Assembly (NCBI GenBank): GCA_040386335.1
Contig: JAZKFT010000012.1
Coordinates: forward strand, 124,001 to 188,000
Length of the DNA stretch: 64,000 nt
Source of the DNA: JAZKFT01 sp040386335
GTDB taxonomy: Bacteria; Bacteroidota; Bacteroidia; Chitinophagales; Chitinophagaceae
Direction of reading: 5' to 3'
Part shown: piece after piece, positions 1-7,625 of the stretch
Layout of the letters: each line of letters starts with the position of its first letter
Position numbering within the stretch: the first letter of the stretch is position 1
The notes under the pieces: generated by a model
The model's input: the letters and a program-made list of their open reading frames with translations, nothing else
What the model was told of the DNA's origin: nothing
The model's database searches: none
Translations under genes and position numbers: made by a program

Positions 1-322
1 TTAGTTGCATGATCAGTACCGCAGTGAATTGTTTGGTGATGGAACCTATCCGGAACCTGGTTTGCCGGTTGTTGGCAACACCCAGTTCAAAATCTGCATC
101 ACCATAGCTTTTAATAAAAACGATTTTGCCTTTTTGAGTCACAAGCACATTACCATTAAATTGTTTGATAGCGGCATAGGATTTTAACAGCGCATATATT
201 TGCTGTGCTTTAGATTTTGGGGGCTGGGCGGTTAGCTGAAAGGGTGAAATTGAAAATAAGAGTAGCGGAAAGATTATGGCGGAGATATAACTATAGTGTT
301 TGCTCTTGGTTGTTGTGTTCAT
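1..322 (-). CDS. Exported serine hydrolase (beta-lactamase/PBP family), C-terminus outside window
   Basis: The minus strand is open from an ATG at 322 to the window edge, giving the first 107 residues. It begins with a hydrophobic export signal (about residues 11-33, ending LTAQ). Then follow the FNGNVLV and GKIVFIKSYGDAD segments typical of class C beta-lactamase-like serine hydrolases, and RIGSITKQFTA with a canonical SxxK motif (S94, K97). In this family the serine is the nucleophile and the lysine the general base; members are penicillin-binding proteins, esterases or D-aminopeptidases of the periplasm. The Tyr-x-Asn and C-terminal motifs lie beyond the window, so the exact activity cannot be told. 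Confidence 0.85.
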   Translation of the reverse strand, partial: MNTTTKSKHYSYISAIIFPLLLFSISPFQLTAQPPKSKAQQIYALLKSYAAIKQFNGNVLVTQKGKIVFIKSYGDADFELGVANNRQTRFRIGSITKQFTAVLIMQL

Positions 323-361
323 TCGATTTTTTTTGAAATATCAATTGCCGGACAATTTTGG

Positions 362-1285
362 TTAGTCGAAGTTTTCGTAAATACTATAATCACCTAAGAG
401 CGACATAAATTTTTTGTCTTCATTCTTCCAATGCTTGTCCTTCTTCAGCTTTTGAATGATCAAGTCTTCAATTTCACTATCTCTAAATTTAAGTAGCTCA
501 TCTACAGTTCTATAGTAATCAGTTGTACCAGTCTTTCTAAAGTCAGTTTTTTTCAAGTACTTTATTAATGATTTTTTTATATTATCAAAATTGTCAGCTC
601 TGTACCAGGTGCATAAATAAAATAAGGCCTCGCGATTACCACTATTAAATGCCAGATCCTCAATTCGATTTTTGTAAGGAGCAGGATATATTCTATTTTC
701 TAAAGCCCTTGTCATTAACAACCAGTAGGAATTTTCGCGAAATAATATGATACTGTCAAGTTGCAAAAGCATCTTGTCGGAAGACCTTGCTTTGTCATCA
801 ACATTATTCCAATATTGGTGATATAATTCACTTGAAATGTTGTCGCTTGATTTAAAGCATCCTGAAAAAGTAGGAACTTGTTTATCATGAGAAAGAAATT
901 TTAAAAAAATTGTTTTTAAATCAGGATAGGATTTGTCAGCTAGTGCCAGACTTGCATAGCAGGCAACAACGGCGTTTTTGTTGTCGGTTAGTTTTAATAA
1001 ATCTTCAACTCCTGCAATTTTCTTTAATTCTAAAAAGTTTTTATAATTGTCGCCTTCAACTCCCGCAGCGCCGATGTGTGCCGATTGTACTTCGTTTATT
1101 ACGGCCATCTTGCTCACAATATCTACAAGATTTTGGGGTGTTTCTTGAAAAAAAATTGAATCAGTTTGATGCCGCTTGTTTATTGAATCAGTTATATTTT
1201 TTCCCTTGAAATTATTTTTCTGACCACAAGAGTTGTTGCCGAATGATAAAAAAGCGAAGACTAAAAGGATTGTTAACTGGTTCAT
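362..1285 (-). CDS. Hypothetical exported HEAT-like helical protein
   Basis: A 307-residue protein starting at the ATG at 1285 (MNQLTILLVFAFLSFG), which gives a signal sequence; a Cys near residue 20 follows but the lipobox is poor. The rest is predicted helical, with a segment around residues 70-120 (VEDLLKLTDNKNAVVACYASLALADK) like HEAT/armadillo repeats. It starts 31 bp after the stop of the upstream TPR lipoprotein gene and is probably co-transcribed with it. Base composition is visibly more AT-rich than its neighbours. No enzyme motif was recognised; a scaffold or binding role is only a guess. Confidence 0.6.
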   Translation of the reverse strand: MNQLTILLVFAFLSFGNNSCGQKNNFKGKNITDSINKRHQTDSIFFQETPQNLVDIVSKMAVINEVQSAHIGAAGVEGDNYKNFLELKKIAGVEDLLKLTDNKNAVVACYASLALADKSYPDLKTIFLKFLSHDKQVPTFSGCFKSSDNISSELYHQYWNNVDDKARSSDKMLLQLDSIILFRENSYWLLMTRALENRIYPAPYKNRIEDLAFNSGNREALFYLCTWYRADNFDNIKKSLIKYLKKTDFRKTGTTDYYRTVDELLKFRDSEIEDLIIQKLKKDKHWKNEDKKFMSLLGDYSIYENFD

Positions 1286-1316
1286 ATTTTTGTTCTCAAA
1301 CGGATGCAAAACCGAT

Positions 1317-3005
1317 TTATTTTTTCGTCTCTATAAAACCCCTTGCCACCTCTAACTCAGCCCTCTTCGAATTTGTCGGCTGGCTTATACTTAACAATTG
1401 TTCATACCGGGCCCTGGCCATGTCTGGCTTGTTACATTTTTGGGCTGCCACCGCCGCGCCGTAAAGCCCATTAAACCGGTTGGGATGTTTTTTCAAATTA
1501 GCCTCATAGGCATCGAGGGCTTTATCAGGTTGGTTTATTTGCAGCAGCATGTCGCCCAATAACTCCCTCGCGGGTAAAACTTCACCGGGGCTAACCGGGT
1601 GTTTTTCTGTTTTGTCTTCCATGTCTGCAGCTTCTGTCATCAGCCTTATTGCATCACTGTTTTTTACTTCTTTCAATAATATCCAGGCTTCAGCGGTTTT
1701 GGCCTGCACCAGCACGTGGTCAGCTTTGTAGGCATCTTTTTGCCGGGTAAGCTCATCGTGAATGATGGATAAGCTTTTTAATTCAGCCCTCGCAGAATCG
1801 ATATTGCCCAAATGCGCAGCACCCATGGCACGGGCAAAATGCACAATGGCTCTTTGCCAGTGATGTTGTTCCCAATCAAATTTTTTGTTGTGTACTTCCA
1901 GGCTGGCGGCTTCTTTCCATAATTTATTTTCCAATACATACCGCGCCGGCATGGCTGCAAAGGCATAGGCCACTTTAAAGTTAAAGGGAGCTACATCGTT
2001 GATGGTTTTTAGATAGTCCCATAGCTTTTTAGCCTGCTCATTGTCTCCCTTTTGCAGGTAGCCATACATGAGGTAATCCAACGCATGCATTTCTTCATCC
2101 CAATGGCCTTTGATGCCTGCATTTTCTGCATAACACTTTGCAGACTCCGCAGCGGTAAGGTTCGATTGAATGCATTCGTCCCAAAGCCCCAGCCGGGTAA
2201 AAATATGCGAGGGCATGTGCTGGGCATGGGCCGAAGATGGTGCGATGGATGCATATTTCCTGGCAGCGGTCAGGGCCTGTGAGGCCAGTCCGGGATAATC
2301 GTAACTATGAATAATATAATGTACAATGCCGGGATGTTCGGGTTGGCCAGGGTATAAACTGGTCAAAATGGAGTAGGCCTTTTTTTGATTGGCAAAAGTC
2401 TTGTCCGTTGGTGCAGCGGCTGCATCCAGTGCCAGGGCATAAAATATAGCAGACTCCTTATCATTGGGGTAAGTTGTGTGAAGTTTTTCCATCGCCTTTT
2501 CAAAACTAATAGCACGGGTACGATGGTCCAGTTTCTCTGAATCCTTGTAATACAGTTCAATGGCTTCGATGTAATCAGCTTCCCGCTGCGTTTTTTTGCT
2601 GATGGATTTCGCAACGGCAATTGCCTTTGCACCTTTTACAAGTTCCGGTTGCGTGGGCGGCGACCAGAGAGGATGGTAATTGCACATCGCCACGCCCCAA
2701 TAGGCCATGGCACATCCGGGTTCATCCTTAATAATTTTGGCAAATACTTTTTCTGCCTCATCGTATTCAAATGAATGCAGGATGGAAATAGCCAGGTCAA
2801 AATCCTTTTTTACTTTTTCGGAGCAGGATGTTTCAAAACTCACAGCACCAAACAGCTTATCTGCAGGGCCGCATGATACTATGGCCCCGGTTTTAAGATA
2901 GATGGAATCGATGGAGGATTCGGACGGTACCGTTGCCCTTTGCCTGCATGAGACGAGAATAAATAATGCGAAGATGAGGTGGAGCCCTGGCAGTAACTTT
3001 TTCAT
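1317..3005 (-). CDS. Tetratricopeptide-repeat lipoprotein
   Basis: A 562-residue protein. The ATG at 3005 is preferred because it directly begins a lipoprotein signal (MKKLLPGLHLIFALFILVSC, lipobox LVSC, Cys20). The body is helical TPR-type repeats. Recognisable stretches include FDLAISILHSFEYDEAEKVF, the conserved MAYWGVAMCNYHPLW segment, and C-terminal repeats (ALDAYEANLKKHPNRFNGLY, ARARYEQLL). This is a known family of large TPR lipoproteins in Bacteroidota with no assigned reaction; it probably serves as an envelope scaffold. A promoter lies about 45-75 bp upstream, and the HEAT-like gene follows in the same direction. Confidence 0.8.
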   Translation of the reverse strand: MKKLLPGLHLIFALFILVSCRQRATVPSESSIDSIYLKTGAIVSCGPADKLFGAVSFETSCSEKVKKDFDLAISILHSFEYDEAEKVFAKIIKDEPGCAMAYWGVAMCNYHPLWSPPTQPELVKGAKAIAVAKSISKKTQREADYIEAIELYYKDSEKLDHRTRAISFEKAMEKLHTTYPNDKESAIFYALALDAAAAPTDKTFANQKKAYSILTSLYPGQPEHPGIVHYIIHSYDYPGLASQALTAARKYASIAPSSAHAQHMPSHIFTRLGLWDECIQSNLTAAESAKCYAENAGIKGHWDEEMHALDYLMYGYLQKGDNEQAKKLWDYLKTINDVAPFNFKVAYAFAAMPARYVLENKLWKEAASLEVHNKKFDWEQHHWQRAIVHFARAMGAAHLGNIDSARAELKSLSIIHDELTRQKDAYKADHVLVQAKTAEAWILLKEVKNSDAIRLMTEAADMEDKTEKHPVSPGEVLPARELLGDMLLQINQPDKALDAYEANLKKHPNRFNGLYGAAVAAQKCNKPDMARARYEQLLSISQPTNSKRAELEVARGFIETKK

Positions 3006-3047
3006 AATGTAGAAGATCTGTTGATTTGAAATATGTTGCCACTCAGC

Positions 3048-3079
3048 CAAAAATAGGCAATGTTAGAGCCAAAGTCAAC
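3048..3079 (-). promoter_or_regulatory. Candidate promoter of the TPR lipoprotein gene
   Basis: On the minus strand a TATTTTTG box (plus-strand 3048-3055) fits the Bacteroidota -7 consensus TAnnTTTG. A GTTG (plus-strand 3076-3079) lies 20 nt upstream as a weak -33 element. Transcription would start near 3042, leaving a leader of about 37 nt before the ATG at 3005. Confidence 0.45.
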
Positions 3080-3171
3080 CCGGTTTTTTAGTGGGATTTC
3101 AAATTCGTCGACCCATTTAGACGTCCCGCTGCTGGCTGCACGGGTTTAATTGATTCGTCTGAACAGCTGTA

Positions 3172-3263
3172 TTGTTAGGATTTTTAAAAAAATAAAAAAA
3201 CTCTAACAATTTTGTTAGAATTTTCTTGTTAGGATTTTTTTCCTAACAAATATTTTCTAACAA
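3172..3263. repeat. Cluster of six TTGTTAG/CTAACAA heptamers forming nested palindromes
   Basis: Six copies of the heptamer lie in 92 bp: TTGTTAG at 3172, 3212 and 3226, and its complement CTAACAA at 3203, 3243 and 3257. Two adjacent pairs form perfect inverted repeats: TCTAACAA-TT-TTGTTAGA (3202-3219) and TTGTTAGGA-TTTTTT-TCCTAACAA (3226-3249). The cluster lies in the 360-bp gap between the cupin-like gene and the TPR gene promoter. It could be a multi-site operator, a small mobile palindrome, or both strands of a terminator-like structure. Nothing else recognisable lies in this gap. Confidence 0.8.
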
Positions 3264-3367
3264 AACTGGAATTATAGCTGCATATTAGATTTTTCAAAAG
3301 ACGTTGGGGAAACTTCTAATTGAAACTGGTTAAACAGCCAGAATCTGCAAGCAGGCGGGCACGCGAA

Positions 3368-4120
3368 TTAGTGATGTGAATCGCCATACTTTTTCAAGGC
3401 ATCTTTCCAAAAAAGCTTTTTTACCATGAGCACACCTGCGCCCAGCTTTTGGGCTTCATACATATCAATATTGTCAATTTCAGTTTGGGTGTTGTGAAGG
3501 TTGCCTACGATGATATCAAAAGTGTGCGCATAATTAGTCGTCGTTGTCATCCAGTGCACATTGTCTTTATCATCGGAGATGGATGAAAAACTCCCTGGTT
3601 TTCCGTTTTCTTCAGCAGATTGTTTGATGAACATGAAATCCCCTAGATCCTTTATCCTGTCGTATTGTTTACACAACACTTCGCCATTGAGCACCCGGTG
3701 GCAGGACGACATGTTTTTATGCCCGTGTGGAATAATGGCCCGGTCTTTTTTCATTCCGAAAATGCGCCCTGTAAATGCGTAGTTTTCCGAGATGCTTGTC
3801 ACTTTCGGAAAGATGGTATCTTTTGTAACGACGCCTTTATCAGGATATTGAAAATTCCTGACTGCTTTTTCAAAGTCGATGAACTTCAACAAATCTGAGA
3901 GGGGTAATTTATTATGAAAGGCATTGATCTTTTCCTGCCATTGAAACTGGCTGATGCTATCCACTTTTAAGTCTTTACACATCACCTGCAATTCTTTCAG
4001 CCACTTTGCTGTCATGTCTTTTAGCGGGGAAGCAAATAAGTTGTTGGTAAATAATGTGTCGAGAAATGCGATACTGGTAAGGGTCATCAAAGTATCCCTG
4101 GTAAAGGCTCTTCTGTTCAT
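3368..4120 (-). CDS. Cupin-like exported protein of unknown function
   Basis: A 250-residue protein from the ATG at 4120. The N-terminus (MNRRAFTRDTLMTLTSIAFL) has a twin-arginine-like start and a hydrophobic stretch, so export is likely. Residues 127-150 (RAIIPHGHKNMSSCHRVLNG then E147) resemble cupin motif 1, with H132, H134 and E147 as possible metal ligands; a second motif is less clear. If it is a cupin, it may be a metal-dependent oxygenase or binding protein; substrate unknown. It stands alone between repeat-rich gaps. Confidence 0.55.
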   Translation of the reverse strand: MNRRAFTRDTLMTLTSIAFLDTLFTNNLFASPLKDMTAKWLKELQVMCKDLKVDSISQFQWQEKINAFHNKLPLSDLLKFIDFEKAVRNFQYPDKGVVTKDTIFPKVTSISENYAFTGRIFGMKKDRAIIPHGHKNMSSCHRVLNGEVLCKQYDRIKDLGDFMFIKQSAEENGKPGSFSSISDDKDNVHWMTTTTNYAHTFDIIVGNLHNTQTEIDNIDMYEAQKLGAGVLMVKKLFWKDALKKYGDSHH

Positions 4121-4270
4121 GATTTGGGGGGAATTGTGGAGAGTTTTATTTTATTTTGAAAGTTAGGAAAAATTATGATGTTTGGAGGAAAATATGTAAT
4201 ACCAGCAGGGCAGTTTAACGGAATTGAAAGATGTGGAAATAAGTGAGTCGTTAGTTAACAAAAATGTTGA

Positions 4271-4345
4271 GTCGCTCACACGTCGGGGTTTCACGGTTAA
4301 TCCCCGATAATCTAAGCGGCTGCTGTGAAAACCCCGCCGGGAACG
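4271..4345 (+). repeat. REP element A near the RAYT gene
   Basis: Begins GTCGCTCACACGTCGGGG, continues TTTCACGG, and ends CTGTGAAAACCCCGCCGGGA. The GGGGTTTCAC and GTGAAAACCCC parts can pair to form a stem-loop with one bulge. It is in direct orientation to element C (5113-5187) and inverted relative to element B. The flanking gap (4121-4500) otherwise contains only an 84-codon reading frame without coding character. Confidence 0.85.
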
Positions 4346-4409
4346 AGGTCTTGTGGTTAGACGAAGTAGATGGTCTGGCTTTCTGCCAATATTTTCTTTG
4401 AATATCTTA

Positions 4410-4480
4410 AACGTCACGGCGGGGTTTTCACAGCGGCGGCACCGATCTGTGATTCGCTATCGTGAAACCCCGACGCGTCA
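4410..4480 (-). repeat. REP element B, inverted copy
   Basis: Reads CGGCGGGGTTTTCACAG, then CGTGAAACCCCGACGCGTCA, the reverse complement of the order seen in element A. Together A and B form a head-to-head pair like the bacterial interspersed mosaic elements mobilised by REP-associated transposases. It ends about 20 bp from the stop codon of the transposase. Confidence 0.85.
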
Positions 4481-4500
4481 GTGTCTACGAATAGCTACCA

Positions 4501-5064
4501 CTACAAATCCATATAATGCATCGGTCTGAAATGACGCACTTCACCAATTTCATAAAATGATGCACTGCTATGTTCATACGCGGTAAAATCTTTTACCAGC
4601 ATCCATTTTCCGCTTACGGGGTTATGGTGTATGTATTTTATTTTTTGCAATAAAAAGATCGTTGAAAAAATTGGTTTGGCATCAAAGGAATCGATGAAAA
4701 CTTTATGTAACTGGCCTTTTTTACTTTCTCGTACTGTTACCAGGCTTTTCAATTGTTGCAGCATGTTGGTATTACCGGTTTTTTCCAGGCGGTTGATGAT
4801 TTCGTATGCCATAAATCGCTTGCCGTTCCCAACAATGTTGTTGAGGTTGAATCCATCTTTTTGAAAATGAAGGATAGCATGGAGGTGGTTTGGCATGATC
4901 ACATATGCCAGCACATCGGCATCATAGCTTTGTTTTAAGAGACCAAACCATTGATAGACGAGATTGTAGCTGTTAGTTAGTTCAATGAGTGGTATCCATT
5001 CAACGCAGGTAAAAGTGATAAACCATGTTGAGTGGGTGTTGTTGTGTTTTAATTTGATGGCCAT
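4501..5064 (-). CDS. REP-associated tyrosine transposase (RAYT, Y1/IS200-like HUH nuclease)
   Basis: A 187-residue protein. It has the compact Y1 fold: WFITFTCVEWIPLI at the N-terminus, the metal-binding HUH motif in YVIMPNHLHAILHF (H60, H62), and a helix with KYIHHNPV around residues 143-150 that carries the candidate nucleophile Tyr144. RAYTs are single-copy relatives of IS200/IS605 transposases that act on REP palindromes instead of flanking IS ends. Here copies of a REP lie on both sides (4271-4480 and 5113-5251), which strongly supports the call. The gene is full length with no frameshift, so it may be active. Confidence 0.92.
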   Translation of the reverse strand: MAIKLKHNNTHSTWFITFTCVEWIPLIELTNSYNLVYQWFGLLKQSYDADVLAYVIMPNHLHAILHFQKDGFNLNNIVGNGKRFMAYEIINRLEKTGNTNMLQQLKSLVTVRESKKGQLHKVFIDSFDAKPIFSTIFLLQKIKYIHHNPVSGKWMLVKDFTAYEHSSASFYEIGEVRHFRPMHYMDL

Positions 5065-5112
5065 TTTTAGAGAGCGTAAAAATATTTAAAGCGTGGGTTA
5101 AAAATATGCATA

Positions 5113-5187
5113 GTCGCTCACACGTCGGGGTTTCACGGTAAGTTACCGAAGGTCGGGACGGCTGCCTGTGAAAACCCCGCCGGGAAG
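5113..5187 (+). repeat. REP element C, 5' side of the RAYT gene
   Basis: Nearly identical to element A at its ends (GTCGCTCACACGTCGGGG, then TTTCACGG; and GTGAAAACCCCGCCGGGA), with a different middle. Same orientation as A, lying about 50 bp upstream of the transposase start. Confidence 0.85.
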
Positions 5188-5201
5188 AGATGGTTTCGCT
5201 A

Positions 5202-5672
5202 TTAATTGCGACCTGTAGGAGTCGCTGCCGTGAAAGCCCCGCTGGAACGAGTAGATATCGTCATATTAATAATTCCTTCCAGATTGCAACTTGTCATCCA
5301 TACCACATAATTACCATCCTGAAGACCGGTCAGGTCAAGCATGGGGTTTCCCTGACCAAAAAACCTTTCGTCTGAGCGTATAGGTCCAGGCTCTTCTTTT
5401 AACCCTCCCTTTGTCCAATTTATAAAAGCGCTGTCAATAGTATAAAGATTAACGTTAGACTGACTTCCGCCAATCGGCAATATCAGCTGTATGCTATCTT
5501 TAAATGTTTGGCGTGAAATCATCACTGGTTTGCAGTCGGCTGTACCGGTTTCACACGCTTTCATGTATTTCTCATCAATAACCCGAACAATGAGATTGTT
5601 GCGCTGCAGGCCTTGTGCATCTAAAGAAAATGCTGTAATTGCGGTAAGTATTGCTATAAATATTATACGCAT
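5202..5672 (-). CDS. Hypothetical exported protein with a REP half-site in its 3' end
   Basis: A 156-residue protein from the ATG at 5672 (MRIIFIAILTAITAFSLDAQ), a clear Sec signal ending DAQ. The middle (DSIQLILPIGGSQSNV, GLQDGNYVVWMTSCNLEG) looks like a small beta-rich secreted domain. No family was recognised. The last 17 or so codons (STRSSGAFTAATPTGRN) are encoded by REP half-element D, so the C-terminus was probably replaced when the repeat inserted. Confidence 0.6.
   Translation of the reverse strand: MRIIFIAILTAITAFSLDAQGLQRNNLIVRVIDEKYMKACETGTADCKPVMISRQTFKDSIQLILPIGGSQSNVNLYTIDSAFINWTKGGLKEEPGPIRSDERFFGQGNPMLDLTGLQDGNYVVWMTSCNLEGIINMTISTRSSGAFTAATPTGRN
5221..5251 (+). repeat. REP half-element D inside the 3' end of a coding region
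   Basis: GTCGCTGCCGTGAAAGCCCC followed by GCTGGAACGAG matches the right half of elements A and C (CTGTGAAAACCCCGCCGGGA) with few changes. It overlaps the last codons of the exported protein gene ending at 5202. Confidence 0.7.
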
Positions 5673-5801
5673 CAAAATGAGGCCGTTTTAAAAATGTCAT
5701 ACAATAATGAAGTCTGAGTAATTATCGGAAAATTCCAAACCTTATCGCCGAGTTTATTTTAACGTCGGGATGTAAACGTTATTACCCTACACAATATTTC
5801 C

Positions 5802-7526
5802 TCAATACCCCTCCGCACTATCATCACCCCTTTTATCGGCGGCAGCTTCAAACTTTTTGTTGCCTGTTAAAAGAATCATTTCTGATGCACTCCAGGGGCG
5901 GCGTTCGTTTATTTTATAGCCCATGCTTTGGAGTTGGGCACGAACATCAGCGGGGAACTCTTTTTCCACATCCACCTGGTCGGGCTGCCATTGGTGGTGG
6001 AACTTGGGGTTGTTTACGGCATCATGGGCGTTCATGCCATAGTCGATTACGTTGATGATGTTTTGCAAAACAGAAGTGATGATGGTGGTGCCGCCCGGGG
6101 TGCCAACGATCATAAAAGGTTTGCCGTCCTTTAGAACAATGGTCGGTGTCATACTGCTGAGCATCCGCTTGGCAGGAGCAATGGCATTGGCCTTGCCACC
6201 AATGGCACCAAACATATTGGGTACACCTGGCTGTGAACTAAAATCATCCATTTCGTTGTTCAATAAAAAACCGGCACCGCCAACTACTGTTTTGCTGCCG
6301 TAACCGCCGTTCAATGTGGTGGTAAGGCTTACGCAATTACCATCTTTATCTATAATGCTGATATGCGTGGTCTGCTCGCTTTCTTTGATCATGCCTGCTT
6401 TGATGTCGGTGCTTTTGCTCGCTTTGGTGCTGTCGTAGTCTTTCATGCGTTCTTTTAAATAGGCATCGCTTACCATGGTTTTCGCGGGCACTTTGTAAAA
6501 GTCGGGGTCTCCCAAATGTTCGGCCCTGTCAGCATAGGCGCGGCGTTCCACTTCAGTGATCAGTGAAACACTTTGTGCAGTTAGAAAGCCATACTGCTTC
6601 AGCGGCCGTTGCTCCAGCATTTTAAACATCTGGTTCATCAGCAGCCCGCCACTGCTGGGCGGCGGCATGGTGATGATATGATAGCCTTTATAATCAAACT
6701 CATTCGTTACTCTTTCTTTGGCCTTATAGTTTTTAAGATCGGCAAGGGTAATGATGCCTGCGCCACGTTCCATTTCATTCACGATCAGCCGGGCAGTTTC
6801 TCCTTCATAAAAACCTTTTGCGCCATTGTCGCGGATGCGTTTCAGCGTTTTAGCAAGGTCTTTTTGCACCAGTGTATCGCCTGCTTTCCACCAGCCATTT
6901 TTTTTACAAAAAACAGGAAGCGTAGTATTGTTCTTTTCAAAGGCTTTCATATTGCTGTCCAGGTTCCTGGCTTCCCTTTCGGTGATGACAAAGCCTTTTT
7001 CCGCGATCTCTATAGCAGGTTGTATCAATGTTTTAATAGGCAGCTTGGCATATTTCATTTCAGCAAAAATCCCCGCCACAGTGCCGGGCACACCGGAAGC
7101 CAAATGGCCGTTTAGGGATAACGAGGCGTTTGGCTTGCCCGTTTTTTTATTGACGTACATATCTTCAGTAGCTGCCGCCGGGGCCATTTCCCTAAAGTCG
7201 AGTGCGATGGTCTTTCCAGTGCTCATGCGGGCCACCATAAAACCACCGCCCCCAATATTGCCTGCACCCGGATACACCACTGCCAGTACCAATTGTGTGG
7301 CAATGGCTGCATCTATCGCATTTCCGCCCTGCATTAAAATGTCGGCACCTACTTTGGCTGCCAGCGGGTGGGCACATACCACCGTTCCGTTGCTGCCGGT
7401 AAAATCTTTTTGAATATTATACTTGTAGGGATTGATCACCATTTTCTTTCCCACATTTTGAGCGGCAGCAACACAAACAGCAACCATACATGTAAAAACC
7501 AAACCCGTTTTTTTAATGACTTTCAT
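5802..7526 (-). CDS. ggt: Gamma-glutamyltransferase (glutathione hydrolase)
   Basis: A 574-residue protein from the ATG at 7526 (MKVIKKTGLVFTCMVAVCVAAAQ), a Sec signal for the periplasm. It removes the gamma-glutamyl group of glutathione and related peptides and matures by autocleavage into two subunits. Family landmarks are AHPLAAKVGADILMQGGNAI near the N-terminus, PGAGNIGGGGFMVAR, and the cleavage site before T386 in EQTTHISIIDKDGNCVS, which is the nucleophile. PPPSSGGLLMNQM and the C-terminal GTPGGTTIITSVLQ are also typical. It is divergent from the TonB receptor at 7626 and is complete. Confidence 0.95.
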   Translation of the reverse strand: MKVIKKTGLVFTCMVAVCVAAAQNVGKKMVINPYKYNIQKDFTGSNGTVVCAHPLAAKVGADILMQGGNAIDAAIATQLVLAVVYPGAGNIGGGGFMVARMSTGKTIALDFREMAPAAATEDMYVNKKTGKPNASLSLNGHLASGVPGTVAGIFAEMKYAKLPIKTLIQPAIEIAEKGFVITEREARNLDSNMKAFEKNNTTLPVFCKKNGWWKAGDTLVQKDLAKTLKRIRDNGAKGFYEGETARLIVNEMERGAGIITLADLKNYKAKERVTNEFDYKGYHIITMPPPSSGGLLMNQMFKMLEQRPLKQYGFLTAQSVSLITEVERRAYADRAEHLGDPDFYKVPAKTMVSDAYLKERMKDYDSTKASKSTDIKAGMIKESEQTTHISIIDKDGNCVSLTTTLNGGYGSKTVVGGAGFLLNNEMDDFSSQPGVPNMFGAIGGKANAIAPAKRMLSSMTPTIVLKDGKPFMIVGTPGGTTIITSVLQNIINVIDYGMNAHDAVNNPKFHHQWQPDQVDVEKEFPADVRAQLQSMGYKINERRPWSASEMILLTGNKKFEAAADKRGDDSAEGY

Positions 7527-7625
7527 AGCGAAAATGTTTGTTTCTAAGTTAGTTAGGGGTAATAGTTTCAAAACTATTCTTTTTTCGGGCGTACCTTAGT
7601 AAATTACCAGACATAACCAAAACTA

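Noticed and set aside
4163..4417. 84-codon minus-strand reading frame in the REP region
   Set aside because: It is made up of REP elements A and B and spacer sequence and has no protein-like pattern.
4271..5251. CRISPR array or complete IS200/IS605 element
   Set aside because: The repeats are palindromic, few, unevenly spaced and in both orientations; there are no cas genes, and a RAYT with REPs explains the arrangement better than an IS.
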